NCBI RefSeq assembly: GCF_003315795.1
Contig: NZ_QMEY01000028.1
Span: 47,105 to 111,104, forward strand
Length of the DNA: 64,000 bases
Direction of reading: 5' to 3'
Source of the DNA: Spongiactinospora rosea
Lineage (GTDB): Bacteria; Actinomycetota; Actinomycetes; Streptosporangiales; Streptosporangiaceae
Under the pieces are notes generated by a model. It saw only the letters and a list, made by a program, of their open reading frames with translations, made no database searches and was not told the DNA's origin. The position numbers and the translations under genes are program-made. Of this stretch, positions 50,762-59,812 are shown piece by piece (the first letter of the stretch is position 1; each line of letters starts with the position of its first letter).

Positions 50762-51266
50762 CCGGATGCGCGCCTACCTCGGCAACCGGATCGGCCTGGC
50801 GCTGGCCGGCCTGCCCATGCTCGCCTGCGGCGGGTACGCGATCCTGCGCGGACGCGGCCTGCTGCCCGGCCACCCGCGCGCCGACCGGCTGCCCGCCGTG
50901 CCCTTCGCCGAGACGGTCGCGGCGGACGGACGGCTGCGCTGGCTGCTGGCCTTCGCGCTGATGGCCCTGGCCATGCTCACCCTGCGCTGGCTGGTACGCG
51001 CGCTAGGCCGTGGGCGGCTGGGACGACGGGCCGGGTCCGCGGTCGCGATGATCGGTGTGGGGCTTAAAGAAGTCGAAGGACTCCGCCGTATCCGGGTCAG
51101 GGTCGTCGGAGACGAGCGGCTGCGAATCGGCCTGGCCTGCGCGCCAGACACGGATGTCCGCCGTCTGGTCGCCGCCCTGGACGGCGGGGTGGTGCGCCGT
51201 GTGCGGCGGGCGGTTCGGGACGACGGGCTTCCCGCGCTGGTGCGCCTGCATGTCCGCCGCCGATAG
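50754..51266 (+). CDS. AmaP-like alkaline shock membrane anchor protein
   Basis: A 170-residue protein. Two membrane helices (about 13-33 and 62-85) are followed by a soluble alpha/beta domain (RRIRVRVVGDERLRIGLACA, then VRRVRRAVRDDGLPALVRLHV). This matches the general plan of AmaP, which anchors Asp23 proteins to the membrane. No Asp23 gene is in the gap. The GTG at 50754 overlaps the previous stop. The last 264 bases overlap the 3' end of the convergent glycosyltransferase gene. Confidence 0.7.
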   Translation: MADRMRAYLGNRIGLALAGLPMLACGGYAILRGRGLLPGHPRADRLPAVPFAETVAADGRLRWLLAFALMALAMLTLRWLVRALGRGRLGRRAGSAVAMIGVGLKEVEGLRRIRVRVVGDERLRIGLACAPDTDVRRLVAALDGGVVRRVRRAVRDDGLPALVRLHVRRR

Positions 51267-52841
51267 CGGCGTACCCGCGCGCCTGGCCTCCGGACGGCGG
51301 CTCGGCAGCGGTGCCGGCACGGGCGCCGCCTCGATCTTGGGCAGCGGGGCGGTGATCTCCTCCGACGGCAACGGGGTGCGGGTCGGCAGGGTCCGGCCGA
51401 GCTGCCGGGACGCGGCCGTGACCTCCTCGATCTCATCCTCCGGCGGCGTGGCCTCCTCGTGCGCCTCCGGCTCACCGCGCCCCTGTCCGCCGCGCCTGGC
51501 GAAGGCCAGCCCGGCCGCCAGGCACGCGAACGGCACCGCGGGCACCACGTACCGGTGGTCGAAGGCCGCGATGAACGGCGGCAAGGCCAGCAGCGTCACC
51601 GCCACCGCGAACGGCGTCAGCACCACCCCGCCCAGCCGCCTGATCCGCACCAGCAGCCCGGCCAGCCCGGCCAGCAGGACCGCGCCCAGCAGCGGCCCGC
51701 GCAGGTACCCGTGCTCCTGGTAGGCCCGCAGCCACCCCGCGTACGGCTCGATCACCGCCGCGTCGCCCGGCCGCCCCTGGTAGGCGGTGGTGATCTCGGT
51801 CGCGCTCCGGCCCCGCGAGGCGGTCTTGCCGGGGTCGAACGGCGGGATCGAACGCGGGAAGACGTACGCGCTCTGCGGCCCCTTGACCGGATAGACCCGG
51901 CGCTCCCAGGCGAAGATCGACGCCACGTCCAGCGCCCCGGTGCGCAGGAAGTCGGCCGGCTGAGCCATGATCGTCCGGGTGGCGAACGACGCGGCCAGCG
52001 CGTTGCGGTCCAGCCCGTTCAGCGCCTTGCTGTTGTAGGGGGAGTCGCCGCTCCAGATGTACTGCGGCGGCGTGAGCCGTTGCCCCAGCGGCTCGCGCGG
52101 GCACAGCGCGGCCTCCGGCTGCGGCGGGCGGACCTTCGCGCAGTCGGCGAACGTCATCACCCGCGCCCACAGGAAGACGTTGCTTCGGGTGAGGGCGAGC
52201 TGGCCGTGTTCGGCGCGGAACCACAGGGCGTACCCGCCCAGGCCCAGCGCGGCGGTCAGCGCGGTGGCCAGCACCGCCTTCCATCCCGCCCGGGTGAGCA
52301 GCATGGCCACCACCACGACCGCGACCAGCGCGAGCCCGACCGTCCTGGTGACGGTGGCCGCGGCCAGCAGCAGCCCGGCGGTGAGGGCCATCCACAGCGG
52401 GGGCCGTGGCCGCCACATCACCAGGGTGACCGCGGCGAGGGTCAGGAAGGTGAACAGCAGGTCGGCCATGACCAGGTGTTCGAGCTGCACCTGGTGGACG
52501 TCCAGGAGCACCGGCGAAGCGACCAGCGCCCCGGCCCACCCGGGCAGCCCGGCCCGCCGCCTGACCAGCGCGTACACGCACACGGCCATGGCCAGGCCGA
52601 GCACATGCTGCACGGCGGTGACCAGGGTCACGCTGGAGAACGGCGAGAGCGCCCACAGGAACAGCGAGTAGCCCGCCGGGCGCGACTCCAGTGGCCGTGG
52701 GTCCAGCGCCGCGTTGAGGTACGCGAAAGAGTCGGCCCAAAACCACAGCGCGGGTTGGTACCCGAGCATCGCCACCGCGCGCAGCCCCGTCCCGGCGAGC
52801 AGGACGAGGAGGAACACCCAGTGGGCGCGGAGAAACGCCAC
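51003..52841 (-). CDS. GT39-like membrane glycosyltransferase with disordered tail
   Basis: A 612-residue protein. About ten membrane helices fill residues 7-455, with an early acidic motif in the first exported loop (FWADSFAYLN), as in polyprenyl-phosphate-dependent mannosyltransferases (GT39/PMT-like). The remaining 150 residues are a charged and Pro-rich cytoplasmic tail. Transfer of a sugar from a lipid carrier to an exported acceptor is likely. The final 88 codons overlap the convergent AmaP-like gene. A 16-base palindrome lies 42 bases upstream of the start. Confidence 0.82.
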   Translation of the reverse strand: MAFLRAHWVFLLVLLAGTGLRAVAMLGYQPALWFWADSFAYLNAALDPRPLESRPAGYSLFLWALSPFSSVTLVTAVQHVLGLAMAVCVYALVRRRAGLPGWAGALVASPVLLDVHQVQLEHLVMADLLFTFLTLAAVTLVMWRPRPPLWMALTAGLLLAAATVTRTVGLALVAVVVVAMLLTRAGWKAVLATALTAALGLGGYALWFRAEHGQLALTRSNVFLWARVMTFADCAKVRPPQPEAALCPREPLGQRLTPPQYIWSGDSPYNSKALNGLDRNALAASFATRTIMAQPADFLRTGALDVASIFAWERRVYPVKGPQSAYVFPRSIPPFDPGKTASRGRSATEITTAYQGRPGDAAVIEPYAGWLRAYQEHGYLRGPLLGAVLLAGLAGLLVRIRRLGGVVLTPFAVAVTLLALPPFIAAFDHRYVVPAVPFACLAAGLAFARRGGQGRGEPEAHEEATPPEDEIEEVTAASRQLGRTLPTRTPLPSEEITAPLPKIEAAPVPAPLPSRRPEARRAGTPLSAADMQAHQRGKPVVPNRPPHTAHHPAVQGGDQTADIRVWRAGQADSQPLVSDDPDPDTAESFDFFKPHTDHRDRGPGPSSQPPTA

Positions 52842-52882
52842 TCCAGCCGCCTCCTGCTGGTCTGCCGCGCGGGATCGGAAAG

Positions 52883-52898
52883 GACCCCGCGCGGGGTC
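52883..52898. promoter_or_regulatory. GC palindrome upstream of glycosyltransferase gene
   Basis: GACCCCGCGCGGGGTC is a perfect 16-base dyad. It may be a transcript hairpin or an operator in the 274-bp gap before the glycosyltransferase gene. Confidence 0.4.
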
Positions 52899-52996
52899 GC
52901 CGGCCGTACCGGCCCCGGTCAGGTCAGGCGCACCATCCTAGACAATGAACGTATTTCGCCCGGCCGATTCGCGTCAGATCGGACGATGATTCATCG

Positions 52997-53029
52997 ACAT
53001 CGGACGTGACCGGATGTCATGTCCGATGT
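52997..53029 (-). terminator. Hairpin after sdaA
   Basis: ACATCGGACGTGAC and GTCATGTCCGATGT form a 14-bp stem with one G-U pair and the loop CGGAT. It lies 87 bases past the sdaA stop. There is no U-tract, so the call rests on stem strength. Confidence 0.6.
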
Positions 53030-53115
53030 CCGGCCGACTCGACCACGACGGTTCTGACCAGCGCAGACCAGCAGAAGATGGATTCATTCGGCGTAATGGG
53101 CACTCGCCGGAAATC

Positions 53116-54492
53116 TCAGCACTCGATCACATTGACGGCCAGCCCGCCACGGCTGGTCTCCTTGTACTTGTCGAGCATGTCGCGCCCGGTGTCCTTCATC
53201 GTCTTGATCGCCCGGTCCAGGTGGACGAAGTGCCGGCCGTCGCCGCGCAGCGCGATGCGCGCGGCGGTGATGGCCTTGATGGAGGCCACCGCGTTGCGCT
53301 CGATGCACGGGATCTGCACCAGGCCGCCGATCGGGTCACAGGTGAGCCCGAGGTTGTGCTCGATGCCGATCTCGGCCGCGTTCTCCACCTGCTCGGGGGT
53401 GCCGCCCAGGACCTCGGTCAGCCCGGCGGCGGCCATCGAGCAGGCCGAACCGACCTCGCCCTGACAGCCGACCTCCGCGCCGGAGATCGAGGCGTTCTCC
53501 TTGAACAGCACGCCGATCGCCCCCGCGGTGAGCAGGAAGCGGACCACGCCGTCGTCGTCGGCGTGCGGCACGAACCTGTCGTAGTAGGTGAGCACCGCGG
53601 GAATGATCCCGGCCGCGCCGTTGGTGGGGGCGGTGACCACGCGCCCGCCCGCGGCGTTCTCCTCGTTCACGGCCAGGGCGAACAGCGTCACCCAGTCCAT
53701 GATCTGCATGGGGTCCTTCTCGCCGGTCTCCGACGACAGCCGTACGTGCAGCCGGTGCGCGCGCCGCTTGACCTTCAGCCCGCCGGGCAGCACGCCCTCG
53801 GTGGCACAGCCGCGCCGCACGCAGGCGGACATGACGTGCCAGAGGTCGAGCAGCCGTTCGCGGATCTCCAGCGGGCCGCGGCCGAAGGCCCGCTCGTTCT
53901 CCAGCATCAGGCCGGAGATCGACAGGCCGGTCTCGGTGCAGTGCGCGAGCAGTTCGGCGCCGGTCGAGAAGGGGTAGGGCAGCTCGGTGTCGTCGGGCTT
54001 GATCCGGTCGGCGCCCGTGGCGTTCTCGTCCACCACGAACCCGCCGCCCACCGAGTAGTAGACCTTCTCCCGCAGCGGCTCGCCGTCCTCGCCGAAGGCG
54101 GTGAACCGCATGCCGTTGGGGTGCTGCGGGAGGGAGATCTTGCGCTCGAAGACCAGGTGGTCGCCGACGACGAAGGGGATCTCCCGCTTGCCGTACAGCG
54201 GGACGGTGCCCGAGCCGCGCATCGCGGCCAGCCGGTCGTCGATGGAGTCGACGTCGACCAGCTCGGGCTTCTCACCGGCCAGGCCGAGCAGGACGGCCTT
54301 GTCGCTGCCGTGCCCCTTCCCGGTCAGGCCGAGCGAGCCGTACAGGATGGCGCGGACGCTCGCCACCCGCTCCAGCAGGCCGTCCTCGTACAAGCCGCGG
54401 GCGAACTTGTGCGCGGCGGCCATCGGCCCGCCCGTGTGCGAACTGGACGGACCGATACCGATCTTGAACAGGTCGAAGACGCTGATCGCCAT
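53116..54492 (-). CDS. sdaA: L-serine ammonia-lyase, single-chain iron-sulfur type
   Basis: A 458-residue enzyme that deaminates L-serine to pyruvate. It has the GPSSSHT motif at 14-20, Fe-S Cys residues in SACSMAAAG, LTCDPIGG and QIPCIERN, and a C-terminal Cys as the very last residue (C458, NVIEC). In the Legionella enzyme a terminal Cys of this kind reaches into the active site and binds the cluster ('tail in mouth'). It lies 33 bp after gcvH on the same strand, so the operon converts glycine carbon to serine breakdown. GlyA would link the two steps and is not in this window. Confidence 0.94.
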   Translation of the reverse strand: MAISVFDLFKIGIGPSSSHTGGPMAAAHKFARGLYEDGLLERVASVRAILYGSLGLTGKGHGSDKAVLLGLAGEKPELVDVDSIDDRLAAMRGSGTVPLYGKREIPFVVGDHLVFERKISLPQHPNGMRFTAFGEDGEPLREKVYYSVGGGFVVDENATGADRIKPDDTELPYPFSTGAELLAHCTETGLSISGLMLENERAFGRGPLEIRERLLDLWHVMSACVRRGCATEGVLPGGLKVKRRAHRLHVRLSSETGEKDPMQIMDWVTLFALAVNEENAAGGRVVTAPTNGAAGIIPAVLTYYDRFVPHADDDGVVRFLLTAGAIGVLFKENASISGAEVGCQGEVGSACSMAAAGLTEVLGGTPEQVENAAEIGIEHNLGLTCDPIGGLVQIPCIERNAVASIKAITAARIALRGDGRHFVHLDRAIKTMKDTGRDMLDKYKETSRGGLAVNVIEC

Positions 54493-54525
54493 CGAGGGGC
54501 CTTCCGTCTACCGATACCGCCTTGC

Positions 54526-54911
54526 TCAGGAGTCGCCGGAGGTGAGGGCGGTGTACTCGGCGGCGGTCAGCAGTTCGGAGGTCGCGCCGTCGGCACGGAC
54601 CCGGAACAGCCAGCCGTCGCCGTAGGGGTCGCTGTTGACCAGCGAGGGGTCGTCGGAGACCGCGTCGTTGACCGCGACGATCTCACCGCCGACGGGGCTG
54701 TAGACGTCGTTCACCGACTTGGTGGACTCCACCTCGCCGATCGCCTCGCCCTCGGTCACGGTGGCCCCGACCTCGGGCAGCTGCACGTAGACCACGTCGC
54801 CGAGCTGCTGGGCGGCGAAGGCCGTCACGCCCACGGTGGCGAGGTCACCGTCGTCAAGGCCGGACACCCACTCGTGCTCCTTGGTGTACTGGAGCTCTTC
54901 GGGAATCTCGC

Positions 54912-54915
<4 letters not shown>
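54526..54915 (-). CDS. gcvH: Glycine cleavage system H protein
   Basis: A 129-residue lipoyl carrier. The lipoylated lysine is K66 in VESTKSVNDVYSPVGG. It shuttles the aminomethyl group between GcvP and GcvT. Its ATG overlaps the gcvT stop (ATGA). It is in the riboswitch-controlled operon gcvT-gcvH-sdaA; gcvP is not in the window. Confidence 0.96.
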
Positions 54916-56003
<1,088 letters not shown>

Positions 56004-56040
56004 GTACGCAGACCCCCAGACAGGTCGGATGTGGGCATCC

Positions 56041-56231
56041 TCCCCCTCTGTCACGGGTGCCTGAGAGCTTCGCCCGGTTCTTAACCGGACTTTCACCTTC
56101 GGCGAGGCCATCGGTCCGCCGGCCTGCTTTCCAGAGGTCGCCTGCCCCGGGCGGTCCTTTGCCTTGAGAGGTTCGCGGGGAGGGCTTGCTCCTTCAGGGG
56201 TCCTGGCCGGCTGCCAGGACGCTCTCCCGCC
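56041..56231 (-). promoter_or_regulatory. Tandem glycine riboswitch
   Basis: On the minus strand two aptamers follow each other. The first runs from GGCGGGAGAGCG through CCCCTGAAGGAGCAAGC to CCGCGAACCTCTCAAGGC and AAAGGACCG. The second runs from GGGCAGGCGACCTCTGGAA through GCCGAAGGTGAAAGTCCGG to GCGAAGCTCTCAGGCA and GACAGAGGGGG. These are the paired glycine-aptamer signatures, joined by a short linker, 38 bases before gcvT. Glycine binding is expected to switch on gcvT-gcvH-sdaA. Confidence 0.93.
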
Positions 56232-56276
56232 GGGATCGTCAGCGACGCGCGCCAGCCTATCAAGATGGGCCGAGGT

Positions 56277-58094
56277 TCAGGGAGCGGCGAGCGCGATGGT
56301 GGCCTCCAGCGGAGGGGGGCCGAGGACGGTCACGTCGTTGAGCACCCTGAAATCACGAAATATCAGGTCTTTTGTGGCCCAGATCCAGTCCCTCCGGCCG
56401 CGGTCGCCGCGCCAGGCGGCGAGCGCCCCGGCCGGTTCGGCGGCGGGGCTGAACCCGGCGCGGTCGAACATCGCGTTCTCGGCCCGGCGGGGGAGCGCCC
56501 GGCCGAGGTCACCGGCGACCACCGCGGGGCGCATGTCGTTCCAGGCGGTGAGCAGTGCGCCGATCCGGGGGCGGAGGGCGGGGGCGTCGCCCGTGGGGTG
56601 GCGCAACTGCGTGGTGATCAGATGGATGGGCCGCCCATCCCGGCGCGGCCTGGTGGGGTCGCCGGGAAGGGTCATCGTCCCGGTCGCGTACGGCGGGCCG
56701 CCACCCGTGCCCCGCCCGGTGAGCGGCACCCGCGTGAGGATCAGGTTGCCCGACTGCCTGCCCGCGCCGGGCGCCCAGACCCGCGAGGCGGGACGCAGCC
56801 GCCTGGTCAGCCACTCGGCGAGATCGACGCCCGCGGCGGCGGGCAGGCCCCTGGCCACCCCCTGGAGCATCACCACGTCGGGGTCGCGCTCCTCTATCAG
56901 CTTCGCGATGGCCTCGGGATCGACGGCGGGCACGCCGGTGACCCCGTGCTGGACGTTCCAGGACAGCAGCTTGAACTGCGCGCGGGCCGGGGTCTTGGCC
57001 GCCGGGGCGGGGGTGGTGACCAGCGCGATCACCGGGGCGAGCAGGGCGACCGCGCAGCCGCCCGCCAGGTGGAACTCGTGCGCCACCGCGCCCTGGGCCC
57101 GGGGGCGGCCGAGGTGGGCGGCGAGGGCCAGCATCGCCGTACCGGCCAGCGGCCAGACCAGGCCGGGCACGCCCAGCGGCGTCTCCTGGTGGGCCTGGTA
57201 GGGCAGTACGACCACGGCGAAGCCCAGGCCCGCCGCGAGCCCGGCCAGGCCGACCCCCTCGCGTCCGTCTCCGGCGAGGGCGCGGGCCAGCAGCAACGCC
57301 GCGCAGAGCTGGGCCGCCGCCAGCGCGGCCAGGACGACCGGGCCGGTGGCGAGCAGCGCGGCGGTGAGCGCGCAGGCCAGCGCGGGCCCGGCGGCCCAGA
57401 GGACCCTGCGCCGCCACAGCGCCGCCGCGTGACCGGCCTCCCCGGCCACCACGACGGCGAAGAGCGCGCCCATGATCAGCACGCCGGACGCGACGGGCAG
57501 CGGCACCCCCGCCTGGGAGGCGGCGAAGGCCGGGCTGCCCAGCATGAGCGTGGCCAGCCCGAGGAACGGCCCGACCACCCAGGCGCGCGGCCCGGCGGGG
57601 ATCGCGCCGCGCGGGACCTTCCAGGCGAGCGCGAGCGCCGCCGCGCACAGCGCGCCGGTGACGACCCAGGGCAGCGGGCCGGGCTGCCAGATCACGTCCC
57701 AGCTGAAGAACAGCGAGCGCACCGCAACGTCCAGCGCGATCCCGGTGGGCAGGCCCGCGGCGGCGGCCCCGCCCTCGGCCCCGCCGACGGTCAGCACCAG
57801 CGCGATCATCCCGAGGACGACCGCGGCCAGCCCGAGCGCGTACGGCGGGGCCTCGACCGCCTGGAGCCCGAGGCGGGCCGCGACCAGCCCGGCCACCGAG
57901 ACGATGACCGCCGAGTCGCCGAGCGCCCGGCCGAGCGGCCAGGCCAGCACGGGGGCGACCAGTACGGCCGCCACGACCCCCGCCCCGGCCGCCGCCGAGT
58001 CCGCGAGCGGCCCCAGGGCGCGCAGCAACTCCAGCAGCATCGCGGTCAACACCGCGATCACCGGGCCCGATGACCCCGGGGATCGGATACGCAT
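56277..58094 (-). CDS. Membrane protein with degenerate endonuclease/exonuclease/phosphatase domain
   Basis: A 605-residue protein. About ten to twelve membrane helices fill residues 10-365, and then an EEP fold begins with FKLLSWNVQHGVTG. Catalytic positions of the family are altered: the expected LQEVxRG Glu is Gly (VVMLQGVARG), the GDxN Asn is Gly (VAGDLGRAL), and the terminal SDH is replaced by GPPPLEAT. The N-terminal Asn (SWNVQH) remains. It is likely an EEP pseudoenzyme held at the outer face of the membrane. The ATG at 58094 has AAGG 8 bases upstream. Its start region lies beyond the riboswitch on the same strand. Confidence 0.8.
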   Translation of the reverse strand: MRIRSPGSSGPVIAVLTAMLLELLRALGPLADSAAAGAGVVAAVLVAPVLAWPLGRALGDSAVIVSVAGLVAARLGLQAVEAPPYALGLAAVVLGMIALVLTVGGAEGGAAAAGLPTGIALDVAVRSLFFSWDVIWQPGPLPWVVTGALCAAALALAWKVPRGAIPAGPRAWVVGPFLGLATLMLGSPAFAASQAGVPLPVASGVLIMGALFAVVVAGEAGHAAALWRRRVLWAAGPALACALTAALLATGPVVLAALAAAQLCAALLLARALAGDGREGVGLAGLAAGLGFAVVVLPYQAHQETPLGVPGLVWPLAGTAMLALAAHLGRPRAQGAVAHEFHLAGGCAVALLAPVIALVTTPAPAAKTPARAQFKLLSWNVQHGVTGVPAVDPEAIAKLIEERDPDVVMLQGVARGLPAAAGVDLAEWLTRRLRPASRVWAPGAGRQSGNLILTRVPLTGRGTGGGPPYATGTMTLPGDPTRPRRDGRPIHLITTQLRHPTGDAPALRPRIGALLTAWNDMRPAVVAGDLGRALPRRAENAMFDRAGFSPAAEPAGALAAWRGDRGRRDWIWATKDLIFRDFRVLNDVTVLGPPPLEATIALAAP

Positions 58095-58228
58095 AAACGG
58101 CACCTTAAGCCCCATAGGTCACTAAAGGCGACAAACAGCCACACTTCGCTCGTGCGATCGTTTCAGTCACCACACAGCGTGACCGAAGGGCTACCGGCTC
58201 GCAATGCCCTTGGCCGACATGATGCAAC

Positions 58229-58645
58229 TCAACCGGCCCCGGACTCCGGCATGGCGGTGCCGAAGGGGTTGTCGATGACGTAGCACCAGCGGCCGTCGGG
58301 GCCCTGGCGGACCACGTCGGTGGAGGTGCCGCTCAGGTCCACGGCCGTGCCGTCGGGGGCGGTGCCGCGGATGGCCCAGTCCACGATCAGCAGGGCGATG
58401 TCGCCGCAGACGTAGACGTGGCGGAGAGCGGCCTCGATGGGCAGGCCCCAGCTCAGCAGATGCGCGGTGGCGGCGGCCCGCGCCGGGCCGGTCATCGGGA
58501 CGCCGGGCGAGGGGACGACGACGCTCGCCTCTTCATAAACCTGGTCGACGGCCTGGGCGTCGCCCGCGTTGAAGGCCGTCACATAAGCCGCGAGATGGGC
58601 GTGGAGACCCGCGAAGGGCTCGGTCTCGGTGTCATGAGCATTCAT
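58229..58645 (-). CDS. SnoaL/NTF2-like protein
   Basis: A 138-residue cone-fold protein of the SnoaL-like/DUF4440 group. The N-terminal helix LAAYVTAFNAGDAQAVDQVYEE is cut here to LAAYVTAFNAGDAQAVDQ. A VVVPSPGVPMTGPARAAA segment follows, then the beta sheet ALLIVDWAIRG and DGRWCYVIDNPFG. Such proteins are small enzymes or binding modules, and the substrate is unknown. It lies 58 bp downstream of the thioesterase gene on the same strand. Confidence 0.82.
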   Translation of the reverse strand: MNAHDTETEPFAGLHAHLAAYVTAFNAGDAQAVDQVYEEASVVVPSPGVPMTGPARAAATAHLLSWGLPIEAALRHVYVCGDIALLIVDWAIRGTAPDGTAVDLSGTSTDVVRQGPDGRWCYVIDNPFGTAMPESGAG

Positions 58646-58703
58646 GACAAAATGATCATAACACGAAAGGCCGCTTGACTTCTATTCGATCACGGTGGGG
58701 AGG

Positions 58704-59096
58704 TCACGCGCGGCCGGGTAGCAACCGGCTGCGGCCACGGAACTCCGCGACGATCTCATCACCGCGGCGGACCGTGACGTCGTAGACGCCGCTCTTGCCG
58801 TACCTGACGCGCTCCTCGGCGACGGCGACCAGCAGATCGCCCTCGTGGGCCGGGCGGACGAACGTGATGTCCGCGCCCGCCGCCACCGCGGCCTGCCCGT
58901 GGCTGTTGCAGGCCAGCGCGAACGCCGTGTCCGCCAGCAGAAAGACATAACCGCCGTGCGCGATGCCGTGGCCGTTGACCATCGCCGCGGTCACCCGCAT
59001 CCCGGCCTCCGCGCGCCCGTCCGCCGCACCGCGCAACTCGATGCCGAGGGCTTTGGAGGCGTGGTCCGCCGCGAACATCTCGTGCGCCTGGTTCAT
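58704..59096 (-). CDS. PaaI-like hotdog-fold thioesterase
   Basis: A 130-residue hotdog-fold protein. The PaaI motif is GHGIAHGGYVFLLADTAFAL, with the HGG turn and the catalytic Asp. VAAGADITFVRPAHEGDLL follows. In phenylacetate degradation PaaI hydrolyses stalled hydroxyphenylacetyl-CoA esters; no other paa genes are here, so the substrate is open. Confidence 0.9.
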   Translation of the reverse strand: MNQAHEMFAADHASKALGIELRGAADGRAEAGMRVTAAMVNGHGIAHGGYVFLLADTAFALACNSHGQAAVAAGADITFVRPAHEGDLLVAVAEERVRYGKSGVYDVTVRRGDEIVAEFRGRSRLLPGRA

Positions 59097-59148
59097 GCCG
59101 GACGGCCTCCCGTACTGGTCGTTACCGGGTCAAGGCCACCAGTATCCA

Positions 59149-59808
59149 TCAGGGTTCGATCAAGCCCGCCCGGATGGCGTAGCGGGTGAGGTCCAGGCGG
59201 TCGCGCATGCCGAGCTTCTGCAGGATGTTGGCCCGGTGCCGGTCCACCGTCTTGACGCTGATGACCAGCGTCTCAGCGATCTCCCTGGCCGAGTTGCCCT
59301 CGGCGATCAGCTTGACGATCTCCTCCTCGCGCGGGGTCAGCACGCTCTCCGGCAGCCGTTCGCCCTGCCTGGCCCTGCGCAGGTAGTCGCGCACCAGGGC
59401 GGTGATCGCCCCCGGGTAGAGGAACGGCTCGCCGCGCATCGCCGCCCGGCAGGCTTCGAGCAGGTCGCGGTCGGCGACCGACTTGAGCACGTACCCGGAG
59501 GCCCCGGCCTTGAGGGAGGCGAAGAAGTACTGCTCGTTGTCGTACATGGACAAGATCAGGATGCGCACCTGCGGGGCCCGCCGGGAGATCTCCCGGGCCG
59601 CCTGGATGCCGGTCATGCGCGGCATCGCGATGTCCAGGATGGCGAGGTCCACGTCGCCGCCGGTGGCCGCGTCCACGGCCTCGGCGCCGTTGGCGGCCTC
59701 GGCGACCACGGCGAGGTCGGGTTCGGCGTCCAGGATCAGGCGCAGGCCGCGGCGGACCAGCGCGTGGTCATCGGCCAGGAGGATGCGCGTCTTGGATGAG
59801 GTGTCCAC
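59149..59808 (-). CDS. NarL/LuxR-family response regulator
   Basis: A 219-residue regulator. The receiver has D13-D14 and the phosphorylation site D59 (LAILDIAMPRMTG). The LuxR domain has LTPREEEIVKLIAEGNSAREI and ISVKTVDRHRANILQKLG. It starts 4 bp after its partner kinase ends. It may act on the divergent ion-transport operon; that link is inference. Confidence 0.94.
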   Translation of the reverse strand: MDTSSKTRILLADDHALVRRGLRLILDAEPDLAVVAEAANGAEAVDAATGGDVDLAILDIAMPRMTGIQAAREISRRAPQVRILILSMYDNEQYFFASLKAGASGYVLKSVADRDLLEACRAAMRGEPFLYPGAITALVRDYLRRARQGERLPESVLTPREEEIVKLIAEGNSAREIAETLVISVKTVDRHRANILQKLGMRDRLDLTRYAIRAGLIEP

Positions 59809-59812
59809 CAGG

